A stretch of DNA of 64,000 nucleotides from Mycobacterium dioxanotrophicus (GTDB taxonomy: Bacteria; Actinomycetota; Actinomycetes; Mycobacteriales; Mycobacteriaceae), in NCBI RefSeq assembly GCF_002157835.1, contig NZ_CP020809.1, forward strand, positions 5,518,001 to 5,582,000. The letters are read 5' to 3'. Both the position numbers and the translations under genes were made by a program. Of this stretch, positions 18,583-26,553 are shown in pieces; position 1 is the first letter of the stretch; every line of letters starts with the position of its first letter. A model generated the notes under the pieces. The model had not been told where the DNA came from, did not search any database, and was given only the letters and a program-made list of their open reading frames with translations.

Positions 18583-19224
18583 ATGCTGCCGCAGTCCGAC
18601 GGCCGGCCCAGCACCCCGCCGGAGATGCCCGCGACGTCCACCTCCGAGGTGGAGTCAGAAGCAGAGCTGGCGGCCCGGTTCGAGCGCAACGCCATGCAGT
18701 ATCACGCCGTATTGCTGCGCGGGGCACGGCGGTTGACCCACAGCGAGGCCGACGCGGAGGATCTGCTGCAAGACACACTCATGAACGCCTATGCGGGATT
18801 TCGGCGCTTCCAGCCCGGCACCAACATGCGCGCGTGGTTGTTCCGCATCATGCACAACCGGTGGGTCAGCTTGCATCGCACCAAACAGCGCAGGCCCGAC
18901 GTGTTCACGGTCGAGGACATCACCGACAGCGATCTGGCCGCCAGCTCGGTGCACATGTCCGCGGTCCACCGCTCTGCCGAGGACGAGGCCCTGGACACCC
19001 TGCCGGACAAGGTGATTCGCGCGGCGCTGAGCGATCTGCCCGAGACGTTCCGCCTCACCCTGTACTACGCCGACATGCAGGGACTCACCTACGCGCAGAC
19101 CGCGGCACTGCTGGGTGTGCCCATGGGTACCGTGATGTCGCGGGTCGCCCGCAGCCGCGAACGGCTGCGGGTCTCGCTGGCAACGTTGGGCGAAACGCGC
19201 CGCGGGGAGCAATGCGTGGCGTGA
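18583..19224 (+). CDS. ECF RNA polymerase sigma factor
   Basis: A 213-residue sigma-70 family protein. Region 2: ARRLTHSEADAEDLLQDTLM followed by AWLFRIMHNRW. Region 4: LSDLPETFRLTLYYADMQGL, then QTAALLGVPMGTVMSRVARS. It is close in type to mycobacterial SigE/SigH-like ECF factors. ATG 18583 has TGGAGG upstream; the earlier in-frame start lacks support. No anti-sigma gene follows. Instead a three-gene cell-wall/secretion cassette starts 48 nt downstream behind a GGAACC-N16-CGTC promoter (19239-19264) that this factor could recognise. It follows the LuxR gene by 93 nt. Confidence 0.92.
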   Translation: MLPQSDGRPSTPPEMPATSTSEVESEAELAARFERNAMQYHAVLLRGARRLTHSEADAEDLLQDTLMNAYAGFRRFQPGTNMRAWLFRIMHNRWVSLHRTKQRRPDVFTVEDITDSDLAASSVHMSAVHRSAEDEALDTLPDKVIRAALSDLPETFRLTLYYADMQGLTYAQTAALLGVPMGTVMSRVARSRERLRVSLATLGETRRGEQCVA

Positions 19225-19238
19225 CCGGCAATTGACAC

Positions 19239-19264
19239 GGAACCGAACAACGCCGGCGGGCGTC
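19239..19264 (+). promoter_or_regulatory. ECF-type promoter, GGAACC-N16-CGTC
   Basis: GGAACC at 19239-19244, a 16-nt spacer, and CGTC at 19261-19264, matching the general ECF consensus. The ATG of the next gene is at 19273, so transcription would begin at or next to the start codon. No usable Shine-Dalgarno is present, as expected for a leaderless mRNA. The geometry is the same as at 40374-40400. Confidence 0.65.
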
Positions 19265-19272
19265 ATAAGGAC

Positions 19273-19563
19273 ATGTTCGCCGACACCGCCCTGATTCGTG
19301 CCCTCGGCAGCGCGTACTGCACCCACGCCGCCGACCTCACCGCCGCCGCAGCGCTGCTGCGGTCGGCCGACACGCCCGCCTCGGCACTCGGGCCGGTCGG
19401 CGCCGACTTCCTGGCCGCATTGCGCACGGCGCTCGCCGACCACTCGGCCGCGATTGCCGCGCTGGGTGCTGATGTCCGGACCGCCGCGGTGTCCACCGCC
19501 GGGACCGCCGCCGATTTCGACGCCGCAGGCCGGCGGGCCGCCGACCTGCTGCCCTGGGTGTAG
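19273..19563 (+). CDS. Small helical EspC/DUF2580-like protein
   Basis: A 96-residue Ala-rich protein predicted as a helical hairpin, in the size range of EspC-like, type VII secretion-associated proteins (for example ALIRALGSAYCTHAADLTAA, and DFDAAGRRAADLLPWV at the end). There is no signal peptide. Assignment to the EspC/DUF2580 group rests on composition, length and neighbourhood rather than a firm motif. The stop is 2 nt before the NlpC/P60 gene, so the genes are an operon. The start lacks a properly spaced ribosome site and is 9 nt after a likely ECF -10. Confidence 0.6.
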   Translation: MFADTALIRALGSAYCTHAADLTAAAALLRSADTPASALGPVGADFLAALRTALADHSAAIAALGADVRTAAVSTAGTAADFDAAGRRAADLLPWV

Positions 19564-19565
19564 TC

Positions 19566-20684
19566 ATGCCGAGCGCCCTCGTCAGCGCGTTGGTCGCACC
19601 GCTGCGCGAGGTGCAGGCGCTGGTCGGCCCGGGCTGGTCCGCTCCCGGCGGTCCGGAGGCGACACTCGCCGAGGCGCGTGGCGCGCTCAGCGCCGTGGCC
19701 GCGGCCTCCCGCAGGTCATGGGCCGCGGTCGGCGACTGGTCGGGTGCCGCCGCCGAGGCCGCCGGACGGGCTGCGACCGTGACCGCCACGACGGCAGATG
19801 CCCTTGCCGACCGTGCGGAAACCCTCGGCGCCGCGGCACGGCAAGCGGGCGCTGCGGTGCAATCGGCCGCTGCGCGGCTGCGGGCCATCGTGGCCGGCTT
19901 CGAGGAACGGGCCGCAGCGCTCGAAGCTCGCCTCGACGAACCGGGGGTGGCCGAGGCGCTGCTGGCCGAGGCACAACACGCGCTGCGTGACGCCATCGCC
20001 GTCGTCGACGAGTTACGCACCCAACTCGGCGACCATGCCACGGCCGTCGGCACCGAGGGGGCCGCGGCACCCGCCCCGACTGTTCCGGCCGGGCTCGCAC
20101 CACCGTCAGGCCTGGGTGCTGCGCCCGGATTGCCGACGTCGCCCGCGATGTCGGCCCCATCGAGCCCCGGCGCGCTCTCGGGTATGGCGGGCCCGTTGGC
20201 AGCGCTCGTCGGGCGCCACCGGCCCGGCGGTCCGGCAGGCTCGGCACCCGAGACCGCGGTCGGCACCCGCGATCCCGGCACGTTCGGGGAAGGGGTGGCG
20301 GTGCGGCTGCCCGACGGCAGCACCGCGCGGGCCCCGAACGCGGTGGCGGCCGACGCCGTGCGCAACGCGTTGACACAGTTGGGTGTGCCCTATCGCTGGG
20401 GCGGCACCGCACCCGGCGTCGGCCTGGACTGCAGCGGTCTGACGCAATGGGCGTATCACGAAGCGGGGCTGGACATTCCCCGGCTGGCCCAGGAACAGGA
20501 TGTCGGCGCCGCGGTGTCTGCGGACGCGCTGCGGCCCGGTGACCTCGCGGTGTGGGACGGCCACGTGGCGATGATCGTCGGTGATTCGACCATGATCGAG
20601 GCGGGCGATCCGGTACAGCTCTCGCCGATCCGCACCACCAACGCCGGGCAGGCTTTCCATGGTTTCTTCCGCCCCACCGCTTGA
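19566..20684 (+). CDS. NlpC/P60 peptidoglycan endopeptidase with helical N-terminal domain
   Basis: A 372-residue protein. Residues 1-165 are helical and Ala-rich with a WXG-like turn (SWAAVGDWSGAAAEAAG). Then comes a Pro/Ala/Gly linker (about 165-245), and then an NlpC/P60 domain: catalytic Cys in GVGLDCSGLTQWAYHEAG, His in DLAVWDGHVAMIVGD, and the third polar residue near the C-terminus. Such enzymes cut peptide stems of peptidoglycan. No classical signal peptide is seen; the WXG-like N-terminus suggests export by a type VII system, possibly with the partner proteins encoded on either side. That route is inference. The gene overlaps the next small gene by 26 nt. Confidence 0.88.
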   Translation: MPSALVSALVAPLREVQALVGPGWSAPGGPEATLAEARGALSAVAAASRRSWAAVGDWSGAAAEAAGRAATVTATTADALADRAETLGAAARQAGAAVQSAAARLRAIVAGFEERAAALEARLDEPGVAEALLAEAQHALRDAIAVVDELRTQLGDHATAVGTEGAAAPAPTVPAGLAPPSGLGAAPGLPTSPAMSAPSSPGALSGMAGPLAALVGRHRPGGPAGSAPETAVGTRDPGTFGEGVAVRLPDGSTARAPNAVAADAVRNALTQLGVPYRWGGTAPGVGLDCSGLTQWAYHEAGLDIPRLAQEQDVGAAVSADALRPGDLAVWDGHVAMIVGDSTMIEAGDPVQLSPIRTTNAGQAFHGFFRPTA

Positions 20685-20847
20685 CGTCGCCGCCACGATG
20701 GCCCGGGCTCGGAACTGCCTCGCGGCGCTCGAGCGGGCCGGTGACGACCTGCGCGCACTGCGCGACGGGGCCGACGCGGTGAATCGCCGACGGCGACTGC
20801 TCGACGACCTCGCCGCGGAGTTCGACCGCCAACACCAGACGACGTGA
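20659..20847 (+). CDS. Small helical protein, third gene of the NlpC/P60 cassette
   Basis: A 62-residue protein starting at ATG 20659 inside the end of the NlpC/P60 gene (26-nt overlap in another frame). It is rich in Ala, Arg, Leu and Asp and predicted helical (MARARNCLAALERAGDDLRA). It has no signal peptide or recognised domain. Its overlap and strand support translation with the hydrolase; it may be a chaperone, partner or immunity-like protein. Function is unknown. Confidence 0.6.
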   Translation: MVSSAPPLDVAATMARARNCLAALERAGDDLRALRDGADAVNRRRRLLDDLAAEFDRQHQTT

Positions 20848-20882
20848 CGGGCCGCGCAGGGTGCGCCGTTAGGCTGTGCCGC

Positions 20883-22148
20883 ATGGCTGCTGACATCGTG
20901 CCGGTTCGGCTGGCACTGACCAAGGGCGACCTCTACACCTTGTGGGCTCCGCGGTGGCGGGACGCCGGCGACGAGTGGGAGGCGTTCCTCGGCGACGACG
21001 AGGACCTGTTCGCCTTCGAGTCGGTCGCCGATCTGGTCGCTTTCGTGCGCACCAACACCGACAACGACCTGGCTGATCATCCCGCGTGGGAGAAGTTGAC
21101 CGAGGCCTCGGCACACAAGCTCGATCCCGCCGAGGACCGGCAATACGACATCGTCGGGGTACCGGAACTGGTGGCCGACAAGCCCTCCGAAGAATCCGTC
21201 GCCAGCCTCCACCGGACCTTGGCGATCGTGTCGTCCATCGGCTCGGTGTGTGAACTGGCCGCGATCAGCAAGTTCTTCAACGGCAACCCGGTGCTCGGCA
21301 CCCTCGGCGGCGGTCTCGACGAATTCACGGGCCGCAGCGGACGCAAGCGATGGGCCGACATCGAAGGGGTGATCGACCGCGGCTGGGACGCGGTCCTCGA
21401 CGCCATCGACGAGATCGTCACCATCCCCGAGGGCATCGACGCCGATGCGGTGAAGAAAGCCGAGAAGGAACTCGAAGAGCCCGCGCCGGAGCCTGAGGAG
21501 GACGAAACGGAGGTCGAGGAGACCGAAGCCGAGGACACCGACGACGCGGACGAGGACGAGGCCGAAGAGGCCACCGACGACAGCGCCGTGCTCGGCGGCG
21601 ACGAGGACTTCTGGGTCAAGGTGGGCATCGACCCGGTGCGGCTCATGACGCGGTCCGGGACGGTGTACACGCTGCGCTGCTACCTCGACGACGAGCCGGT
21701 CTTCCTGGGCCGCAACGGCCGCATCAGCGTGTTCAGCTCGGAGCGTGCCCTGGCCCGCTACCTGGCCGACGAGCACGACCACGATCTGGCCGATCTGGCC
21801 ACCTACGACGACATCCGCACCGCCGCCACCGACGGGTCTCTGCGGGTCGACGTGTCCGACGAGAACGTCTATGTGCTCAGCGGCATCTCCGACGACATCG
21901 CCGACGGACCCGACGCGATCGACCACGATCAGCTCGAGCTCGCGGTGGAACTGCTGCGCGACGTCAGCGACTACGCCGAGGACAAGACCGTCGAGGAAAC
22001 CCTGGCCGCCACCACGCCGCTCGGGAAATTCGTCGGCCACGTGCTCGACCCGGACAAGGTGAAGGCCCCGGCCGCGCCCTACGCCGACGCTGTCGAACAG
22101 TGGGAGACCCTCGAGCGGTTCGTGGAATCGCGGCTTCGGCCCGAGTAG
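20883..22148 (+). CDS. Conserved mycobacterial protein (Rv3311-like) with internal duplication
   Basis: A 421-residue soluble, very acidic protein matching M. tuberculosis Rv3311 in size and place. Residues about 5-70 and 245-310 look like copies of one domain: VPVRLALTKGDLYTL...FAFESVADLVAFVRTNTDNDLADH aligns with DPVRLMTRSGTVYTL...SVFSSERALARYLADEHDHDLADL. Between them is a segment of almost pure Glu/Asp/Ala/Thr (about residues 195-235), a flexible acidic linker. There is no signal peptide or catalytic motif. ATG 20883 is used; a more upstream in-frame codon lacks support. The function is unknown. Confidence 0.85.
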   Translation: MAADIVPVRLALTKGDLYTLWAPRWRDAGDEWEAFLGDDEDLFAFESVADLVAFVRTNTDNDLADHPAWEKLTEASAHKLDPAEDRQYDIVGVPELVADKPSEESVASLHRTLAIVSSIGSVCELAAISKFFNGNPVLGTLGGGLDEFTGRSGRKRWADIEGVIDRGWDAVLDAIDEIVTIPEGIDADAVKKAEKELEEPAPEPEEDETEVEETEAEDTDDADEDEAEEATDDSAVLGGDEDFWVKVGIDPVRLMTRSGTVYTLRCYLDDEPVFLGRNGRISVFSSERALARYLADEHDHDLADLATYDDIRTAATDGSLRVDVSDENVYVLSGISDDIADGPDAIDHDQLELAVELLRDVSDYAEDKTVEETLAATTPLGKFVGHVLDPDKVKAPAAPYADAVEQWETLERFVESRLRPE

Positions 22149-22208
22149 CCGTCGGATGGTGCCGCCGGCAGCCGATGAATTCTCGGCCCGCCGGCGGTCT
22201 ATCCGCAC

Positions 22209-23021
22209 ATGACTTCCACGAGCCGCCTGTCCACCCGCACCGTCACCGTCCCGGGTGCGCGCCTGCACTACGAGGTGCGTGGGGACGGCCCACTGCTGGT
22301 GATCCTCGGCGCCCCGATGTCGGCCGCCGAGTTCGCACCGCTGGCGCACGCGCTGGCTGCCGATCACACCGTCGTGACCACTGATCCGCGCGGCGTCGCC
22401 GCCAGCGTCGTCGACGACCCGCACCAGGACTCCACCCCCGACCTGCGTGCCGACGACGTCGCGGCCATCATCGACGACATCGGCGCGGATACGGCCGACG
22501 TGTTCGGCTCGTCCGGCGGTGCGGTGACGGGCCTCGCGCTGGTCGCCCGGCACCCCGGCCGGGTGCGCACGCTGGTCGCCCACGAGCCACCGCTGCTCGA
22601 ACTGCTGCCCGATGCCGACGCGCAACGGGCGGCCACCGACGACATCGTCGCGACGTTTCACCGCGACGGGCATCACGCGGCGTTCGCGCAGTTCATGATC
22701 ACCGCCGGGTTCGACCTGCCCGACGATGCCCAGCCCGGTCCGCCCGGGGAACCGGATCCGAACGAAGAGGCCAACGCGGCGCACTTCTTCGGCCACGAAT
22801 TGCGGCCCACCACGCGGTACCTACCCGACCTTGAGGCGCTGCGCAGCGCGCGGGTGGTGCTCGGGCTCGGCGTGGATTCGGGGCGGCTGCTCACCCAGCG
22901 CACAACCGTCGCGCTGGCCGAGCTACTGGGCGCCTCCCCGTTCATGTTTCCCGGCGACCACGGCGGATTCCTCAGCGAGCCAGGCGTTTTCGCGAACGCG
23001 CTGCGACTGGCATTGGCCTAG
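22209..23021 (+). CDS. Alpha/beta-fold hydrolase
   Basis: A 270-residue hydrolase. Features of the fold: oxyanion-region strand GPLLVILGAPMSAAEF, TTDPRGVAAS, nucleophile elbow GSSGGAVTG (Ser near residue 100), and catalytic His in FPGDHGGFL near the C-terminus. An acidic residue in LGLGVDSG is the probable third member. There is no lid domain of note and no signal peptide, so it is cytosolic; the substrate is unknown. It follows the Rv3311-like gene by 60 nt on the same strand and is convergent with the beta-propeller gene (8-nt gap, no clear terminator). Confidence 0.88.
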   Translation: MTSTSRLSTRTVTVPGARLHYEVRGDGPLLVILGAPMSAAEFAPLAHALAADHTVVTTDPRGVAASVVDDPHQDSTPDLRADDVAAIIDDIGADTADVFGSSGGAVTGLALVARHPGRVRTLVAHEPPLLELLPDADAQRAATDDIVATFHRDGHHAAFAQFMITAGFDLPDDAQPGPPGEPDPNEEANAAHFFGHELRPTTRYLPDLEALRSARVVLGLGVDSGRLLTQRTTVALAELLGASPFMFPGDHGGFLSEPGVFANALRLALA

Positions 23022-23029
23022 GGGCGCGA

Positions 23030-24622
23030 TCAGGAGACCCGCGACACCCTGCCGAGCGATGCGCTGTAGAGCGCGTCGCCGACCAACGTGAAGGTTCCGG
23101 CATCTCTGCCCAATTGCCATAGCTGCTGACCGGTCGCAGCGTCGTACGCCGTCGTCGCATCAGAACCGAGACCGCCGATGACGGTCTGGTCGCCATTGAC
23201 GGCTACCAGACCTGGGCCGCTACCGCCCTGTGCGTCGGCGACGAGCGCGCCGGTCGCGTCCGTGCACTTGCGCACCCGCACCCGCGGCGCACCTGCGCCC
23301 GGCTCGGCAGTCGGGATCGCGACGATACAGAGGTCACCGATTCCGGACAGGCTGGGGAGGGTGTGCGGTACCAGTGGCACCTGCTGCGACCAGCGGATCT
23401 CTCCGGTGGCATCGTCGACCCCGGCGATCTCCCCGTTGTCCTCGCTGTACACGATCGGCAACGCGACCCCCGACGTCGAATTCTCCACCGACCGCGGCAA
23501 CGTGTAGGAGGTGAGAAGCGCGGTGTGCGGCAGGCGATAGTGCGCATCTTCGGGAATGCTCCACGCTTTCTTCCCGGTGAAGGAGTAGAAGTCGATCCGC
23601 TGCTTCGGGTACCGGTCGGGCTGAACATCGACCGAACTGCCACGCACCGACACTGCGATGCCGCGACTGGTGGCGATCAAATCGTCGACTATGCCGATGG
23701 AGAACAGATCGTCTCCGGTTTTGGCGTCATAGAACTTCGTGCCCGTGGGCGCCTTCGCCGCGATGATGCGCTGGTCCAGCAAGGGCTGGACCACACCCGT
23801 CATCGACTTGGTCCAGAGCTGCTGTCCGGAATCGTCGAACACCGTGACGCCGTTGGTGTTGTCCACATAGGCCAGCAGTCCAGAGCCACTGTGGCCGCTA
23901 CTGCCGGACTGCCCGGACACGGTGCTCTTCGTGGTTCCGGTCAACATGTCGACGATCGCTGCCGTCTTGTCGCCGACGCACATGGCCGTGTCACCCGACG
24001 TGCCGACCACGCAGTAGACGTAGTCACCGTTTGACTTCGGCCATGGCTGCTGCCACAACTGCGAGCCGCCTGCCGCGTCGAGTCCGATGATGGAGTCGCC
24101 GAGCTTGACGATGACGGTCTTGCTATCGCCGCCGAGGACACTCATATAACTGCTGGAGTCCCCTGCCGGCGGATAGCTCCACAGCGTGGTGGGCGCCGCG
24201 CTCAGCGAGGGCAGCTTGATCTCGGCGGGCGGACGCGCTTCTGCCGACGCGACCTCGGCCTTGCCTGCCGTGGTGTCGGTGTCGGCGTCGGAGCCTCCCG
24301 AGCTGAACTTCCACACGACGACCGAACCGATCACCAGGGCGAGGACGACCACCACCGCGGAGACGACGATTCCGATGACCTTGCCGCGGTGCCGCGGACC
24401 GTCTGGCGTCTGCGGGGCGAACTGCGGCGGGTAGCCGTAGCCCGGCTGTGGCGGCTGTCCCCACGCCTGCGTTTGCGGGTAGGTCGGAAACCCCGGCGAA
24501 GCCCCGAAGACCGGTGGAGCTTCCTGGCGGACCTCGGGTGCGTCGAACGGCGACTCGGTGGACCCCGATGCCCCTGGCTGACCGTCATTGTCGCCCCACG
24601 GCGAACTCCCCCACTGGTTCAC
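23030..24622 (-). CDS. Membrane-anchored PQQ-like beta-propeller protein
   Basis: About 530 residues: a Pro/Gln/Gly/Tyr-rich cytoplasmic segment (QTQAWGQPPQPGYGYPPQF), one transmembrane helix (VIGIVVSAVVVVLALVIGSV), then a large outer domain built from PQQ/quinoprotein-like blades. Repeats of the type IIGLDAAGGSQLWQQPW, VTVFDDSGQQLWTKSM and TTAYDAATGQQLWQLG are clear. Four cysteines in the propeller may form disulfides outside the cell. PQQ-binding and catalytic residues are not evident, so it is probably a scaffold or sensor. GTG 24622 is chosen because residues before it are AT-rich and low quality; ATG 24757 is the longer alternative. Confidence 0.8.
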   Translation of the reverse strand: MNQWGSSPWGDNDGQPGASGSTESPFDAPEVRQEAPPVFGASPGFPTYPQTQAWGQPPQPGYGYPPQFAPQTPDGPRHRGKVIGIVVSAVVVVLALVIGSVVVWKFSSGGSDADTDTTAGKAEVASAEARPPAEIKLPSLSAAPTTLWSYPPAGDSSSYMSVLGGDSKTVIVKLGDSIIGLDAAGGSQLWQQPWPKSNGDYVYCVVGTSGDTAMCVGDKTAAIVDMLTGTTKSTVSGQSGSSGHSGSGLLAYVDNTNGVTVFDDSGQQLWTKSMTGVVQPLLDQRIIAAKAPTGTKFYDAKTGDDLFSIGIVDDLIATSRGIAVSVRGSSVDVQPDRYPKQRIDFYSFTGKKAWSIPEDAHYRLPHTALLTSYTLPRSVENSTSGVALPIVYSEDNGEIAGVDDATGEIRWSQQVPLVPHTLPSLSGIGDLCIVAIPTAEPGAGAPRVRVRKCTDATGALVADAQGGSGPGLVAVNGDQTVIGGLGSDATTAYDAATGQQLWQLGRDAGTFTLVGDALYSASLGRVSRVS

Positions 24623-24865
24623 GTGGGGAGTGTATTGCAGGTTCGCGCCCTGCCCGCACGGATGGTTGCTGGAGCGCGAACCGGCCCATTCCTTCATAAC
24701 CCGGTCATAATCGGCGTAAATCGTTGTTTTTACGTTTCTCTTGTCCTTATCAGTCATTGCTGCTACTTTTCTGGCCTATATCAACATTGTGATGGGGATC
24801 TCATCAGGCCCCGCGTGTTACGGCCGGCACCCTGCGCGACGGGCCCAGAGAGAAATTGGGAGCTT

Positions 24866-26296
24866 GTGGACGATTCATTGGTCTTCGGTAGTGCCACCGC
24901 GATGGCGGCAGCGCTGCGGCGCCGCGACGTATCCGCACGCGAAGTGCTCGCGGCCCACGTCGCGCAGATCGACCGGTACAACGGCGCCGTCAACGCAATC
25001 GTGACCCTCGACGTCGAGGGAGCCGAGCAGGCCGCCGCCGAGGCCGACCGGCGGTGCGCGGCGGGTGAACCGCTGGGCCCGCTGCACGGGCTGCCGATCG
25101 CGTTCAAGGACACCCACGCCACCGCAGGCCTGCGCACCACCTTCGGTTCTCCCTTGCACGCCAACTGGATTCCAGAGCAGGACGACGAAATCGTGCGACG
25201 TATCCAGGGCGCGGGCGCCATTCGGGTCGGCAAGACCAATGTGCCCGAGTTCGCGGCCGGATCCCATTCGTTCAACCCGGTTTTCGGGACGACCCGCAAC
25301 CCGTACGCCCTGGATCGGTCGGCCGGCGGCAGCAGCGGCGGTGCGGCAGCCGCGTTGGCGAGCGGCATGCAACCCATCGCCGACGGCAGCGACATGGGTG
25401 GTTCCCTGCGCAACCCGGCGTCGTTCTGCAACGTCGTGGGTCTACGGCCGACGACGGGCCGAGTTCCCGACCCCGCCGCGGCCTGGGCGTACCCGAACCT
25501 GGCGACGTCCGGTCCCATGGGCCGCACCGTCGACGACGTCGCGCTGCTGCTGTCGGTGATCGCCGGGCCGCATCGCGACGACCCACTGTCGCTGGCCGAC
25601 GACCCGGCCGGGTTCGCCAGCGTGAAACCTGTTGCGCTCAAAGGGCTTCGCGTGGCGTGGGCGCCGACCCTCGGCGACCGCGTCCCGGTCGACGCCGAGG
25701 TGCTGGCTCCGCTGGAAACCGCTGCCAAGGTGTTCGCCGAGCTCGGTGCGCACGTCGAGCCCGCGTGTCCCGACCTCGACGGCGCCGACGCGACGTTCCG
25801 CACCTTGCGCGCCGTCGAGTTCGACACGCTGTGGGGTGAGCAGCTCGACGCCACGCCGGAGGCGTTCAAGCCCGACCTGGCGTGGAACATTCGGGAAGGC
25901 CGTGCCAGAACCGCGGGTGACATCGGCCGGGCGCTGGCCGAACTGACCCGGCTACAGCGGGCCGCCAACGTCTTCTTCGACACCTACGACGTGTTGCTCG
26001 CTCCGGTGAGCCAGGTCGCCCCCTTCGACGCCGAACAGCTCTGGCCTACCGAGGTCGCGGGCGTGGCGCAGCACAACTACCTCGACTGGATGGCAGCGGC
26101 CTACCTCATCACCGTGCTCGGCGTGCCTGCCATCTCGGTCCCCGCCGGTTTCACTGCCGGCGGGCTGCCCGTCGGGCTGCAGATCATCACGCGCGCTCGT
26201 GGCGAACAGGCGCTGCTCGGCGTCGCCGCCGCATTCGAAGCCGCCACCGAACACGGCATCCGGCGGCCCGCCCTCACCTCGGAGAACCGCTCATGA
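24866..26296 (+). CDS. Amidase-signature family hydrolase
   Basis: A 476-residue amidase. The Ser-cisSer-Lys triad is visible: Lys81 in GLPIAFKDTHATAG, cis-Ser156 in SAGGSSGGAAAALASG, and nucleophile Ser180 in ADGSDMGGSLRNPASF. It hydrolyses a carboxamide to acid and ammonia. The downstream malonyl-CoA-synthetase-like ligase and symporter suggest a malonate-type amide as substrate, as malonamidase E2 belongs to this family; that is inference. GTG 24866 has GGGAG just upstream; ATG 24902 is an alternative. Its end overlaps the DUF3311 gene by ATGA, opening a tightly packed five-gene operon. Confidence 0.9.
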   Translation: MDDSLVFGSATAMAAALRRRDVSAREVLAAHVAQIDRYNGAVNAIVTLDVEGAEQAAAEADRRCAAGEPLGPLHGLPIAFKDTHATAGLRTTFGSPLHANWIPEQDDEIVRRIQGAGAIRVGKTNVPEFAAGSHSFNPVFGTTRNPYALDRSAGGSSGGAAAALASGMQPIADGSDMGGSLRNPASFCNVVGLRPTTGRVPDPAAAWAYPNLATSGPMGRTVDDVALLLSVIAGPHRDDPLSLADDPAGFASVKPVALKGLRVAWAPTLGDRVPVDAEVLAPLETAAKVFAELGAHVEPACPDLDGADATFRTLRAVEFDTLWGEQLDATPEAFKPDLAWNIREGRARTAGDIGRALAELTRLQRAANVFFDTYDVLLAPVSQVAPFDAEQLWPTEVAGVAQHNYLDWMAAAYLITVLGVPAISVPAGFTAGGLPVGLQIITRARGEQALLGVAAAFEAATEHGIRRPALTSENRS

Positions 26297-26553
26297 CATC
26301 GCCTGTCCTGGAAAGCCCGCGGCGCCTCGCCATCGCGGCCGTCCCGATCCTCGGCTTCCTGTCCACGCCCTTCCTGCCCTTCGTCAACGGCCCGCACCTC
26401 TGGTTCGGCGTCCCGTCGGTCCTCGTCTGGACCGCGATCTGGGTGATCGGCACCGTCGTCGCCCTGCGCACCGTCGAGGCCTCCTACCGGCGCGACGGCG
26501 GCGACGCGCTCGATGCCGCCGAGGCCGCCGACACTGCCGGAGAAGCCCGATGA
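26293..26553 (+). CDS. DUF3311-family small membrane protein, symporter partner
   Basis: An 86-residue protein with two transmembrane helices (LAIAAVPILGFLSTPFLP and VLVWTAIWVIGTVVALRTV) and an acidic Ala-rich tail. DUF3311 proteins are usually encoded just before a sodium:solute symporter and are thought to be its small subunit. Both ends overlap neighbours by ATGA (26293-26296 with the amidase, 26550-26553 with the symporter), so translation is coupled. Confidence 0.85.
   Translation: MTSPVLESPRRLAIAAVPILGFLSTPFLPFVNGPHLWFGVPSVLVWTAIWVIGTVVALRTVEASYRRDGGDALDAAEAADTAGEAR

Noticed and set aside
20106..22796. Nearly 900-codon open frame on the minus strand
   Set aside because: It is antisense to the NlpC/P60, Rv3311-like and hydrolase genes, which have clear motifs and domain repeats. 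Long antisense frames are expected at this GC content.
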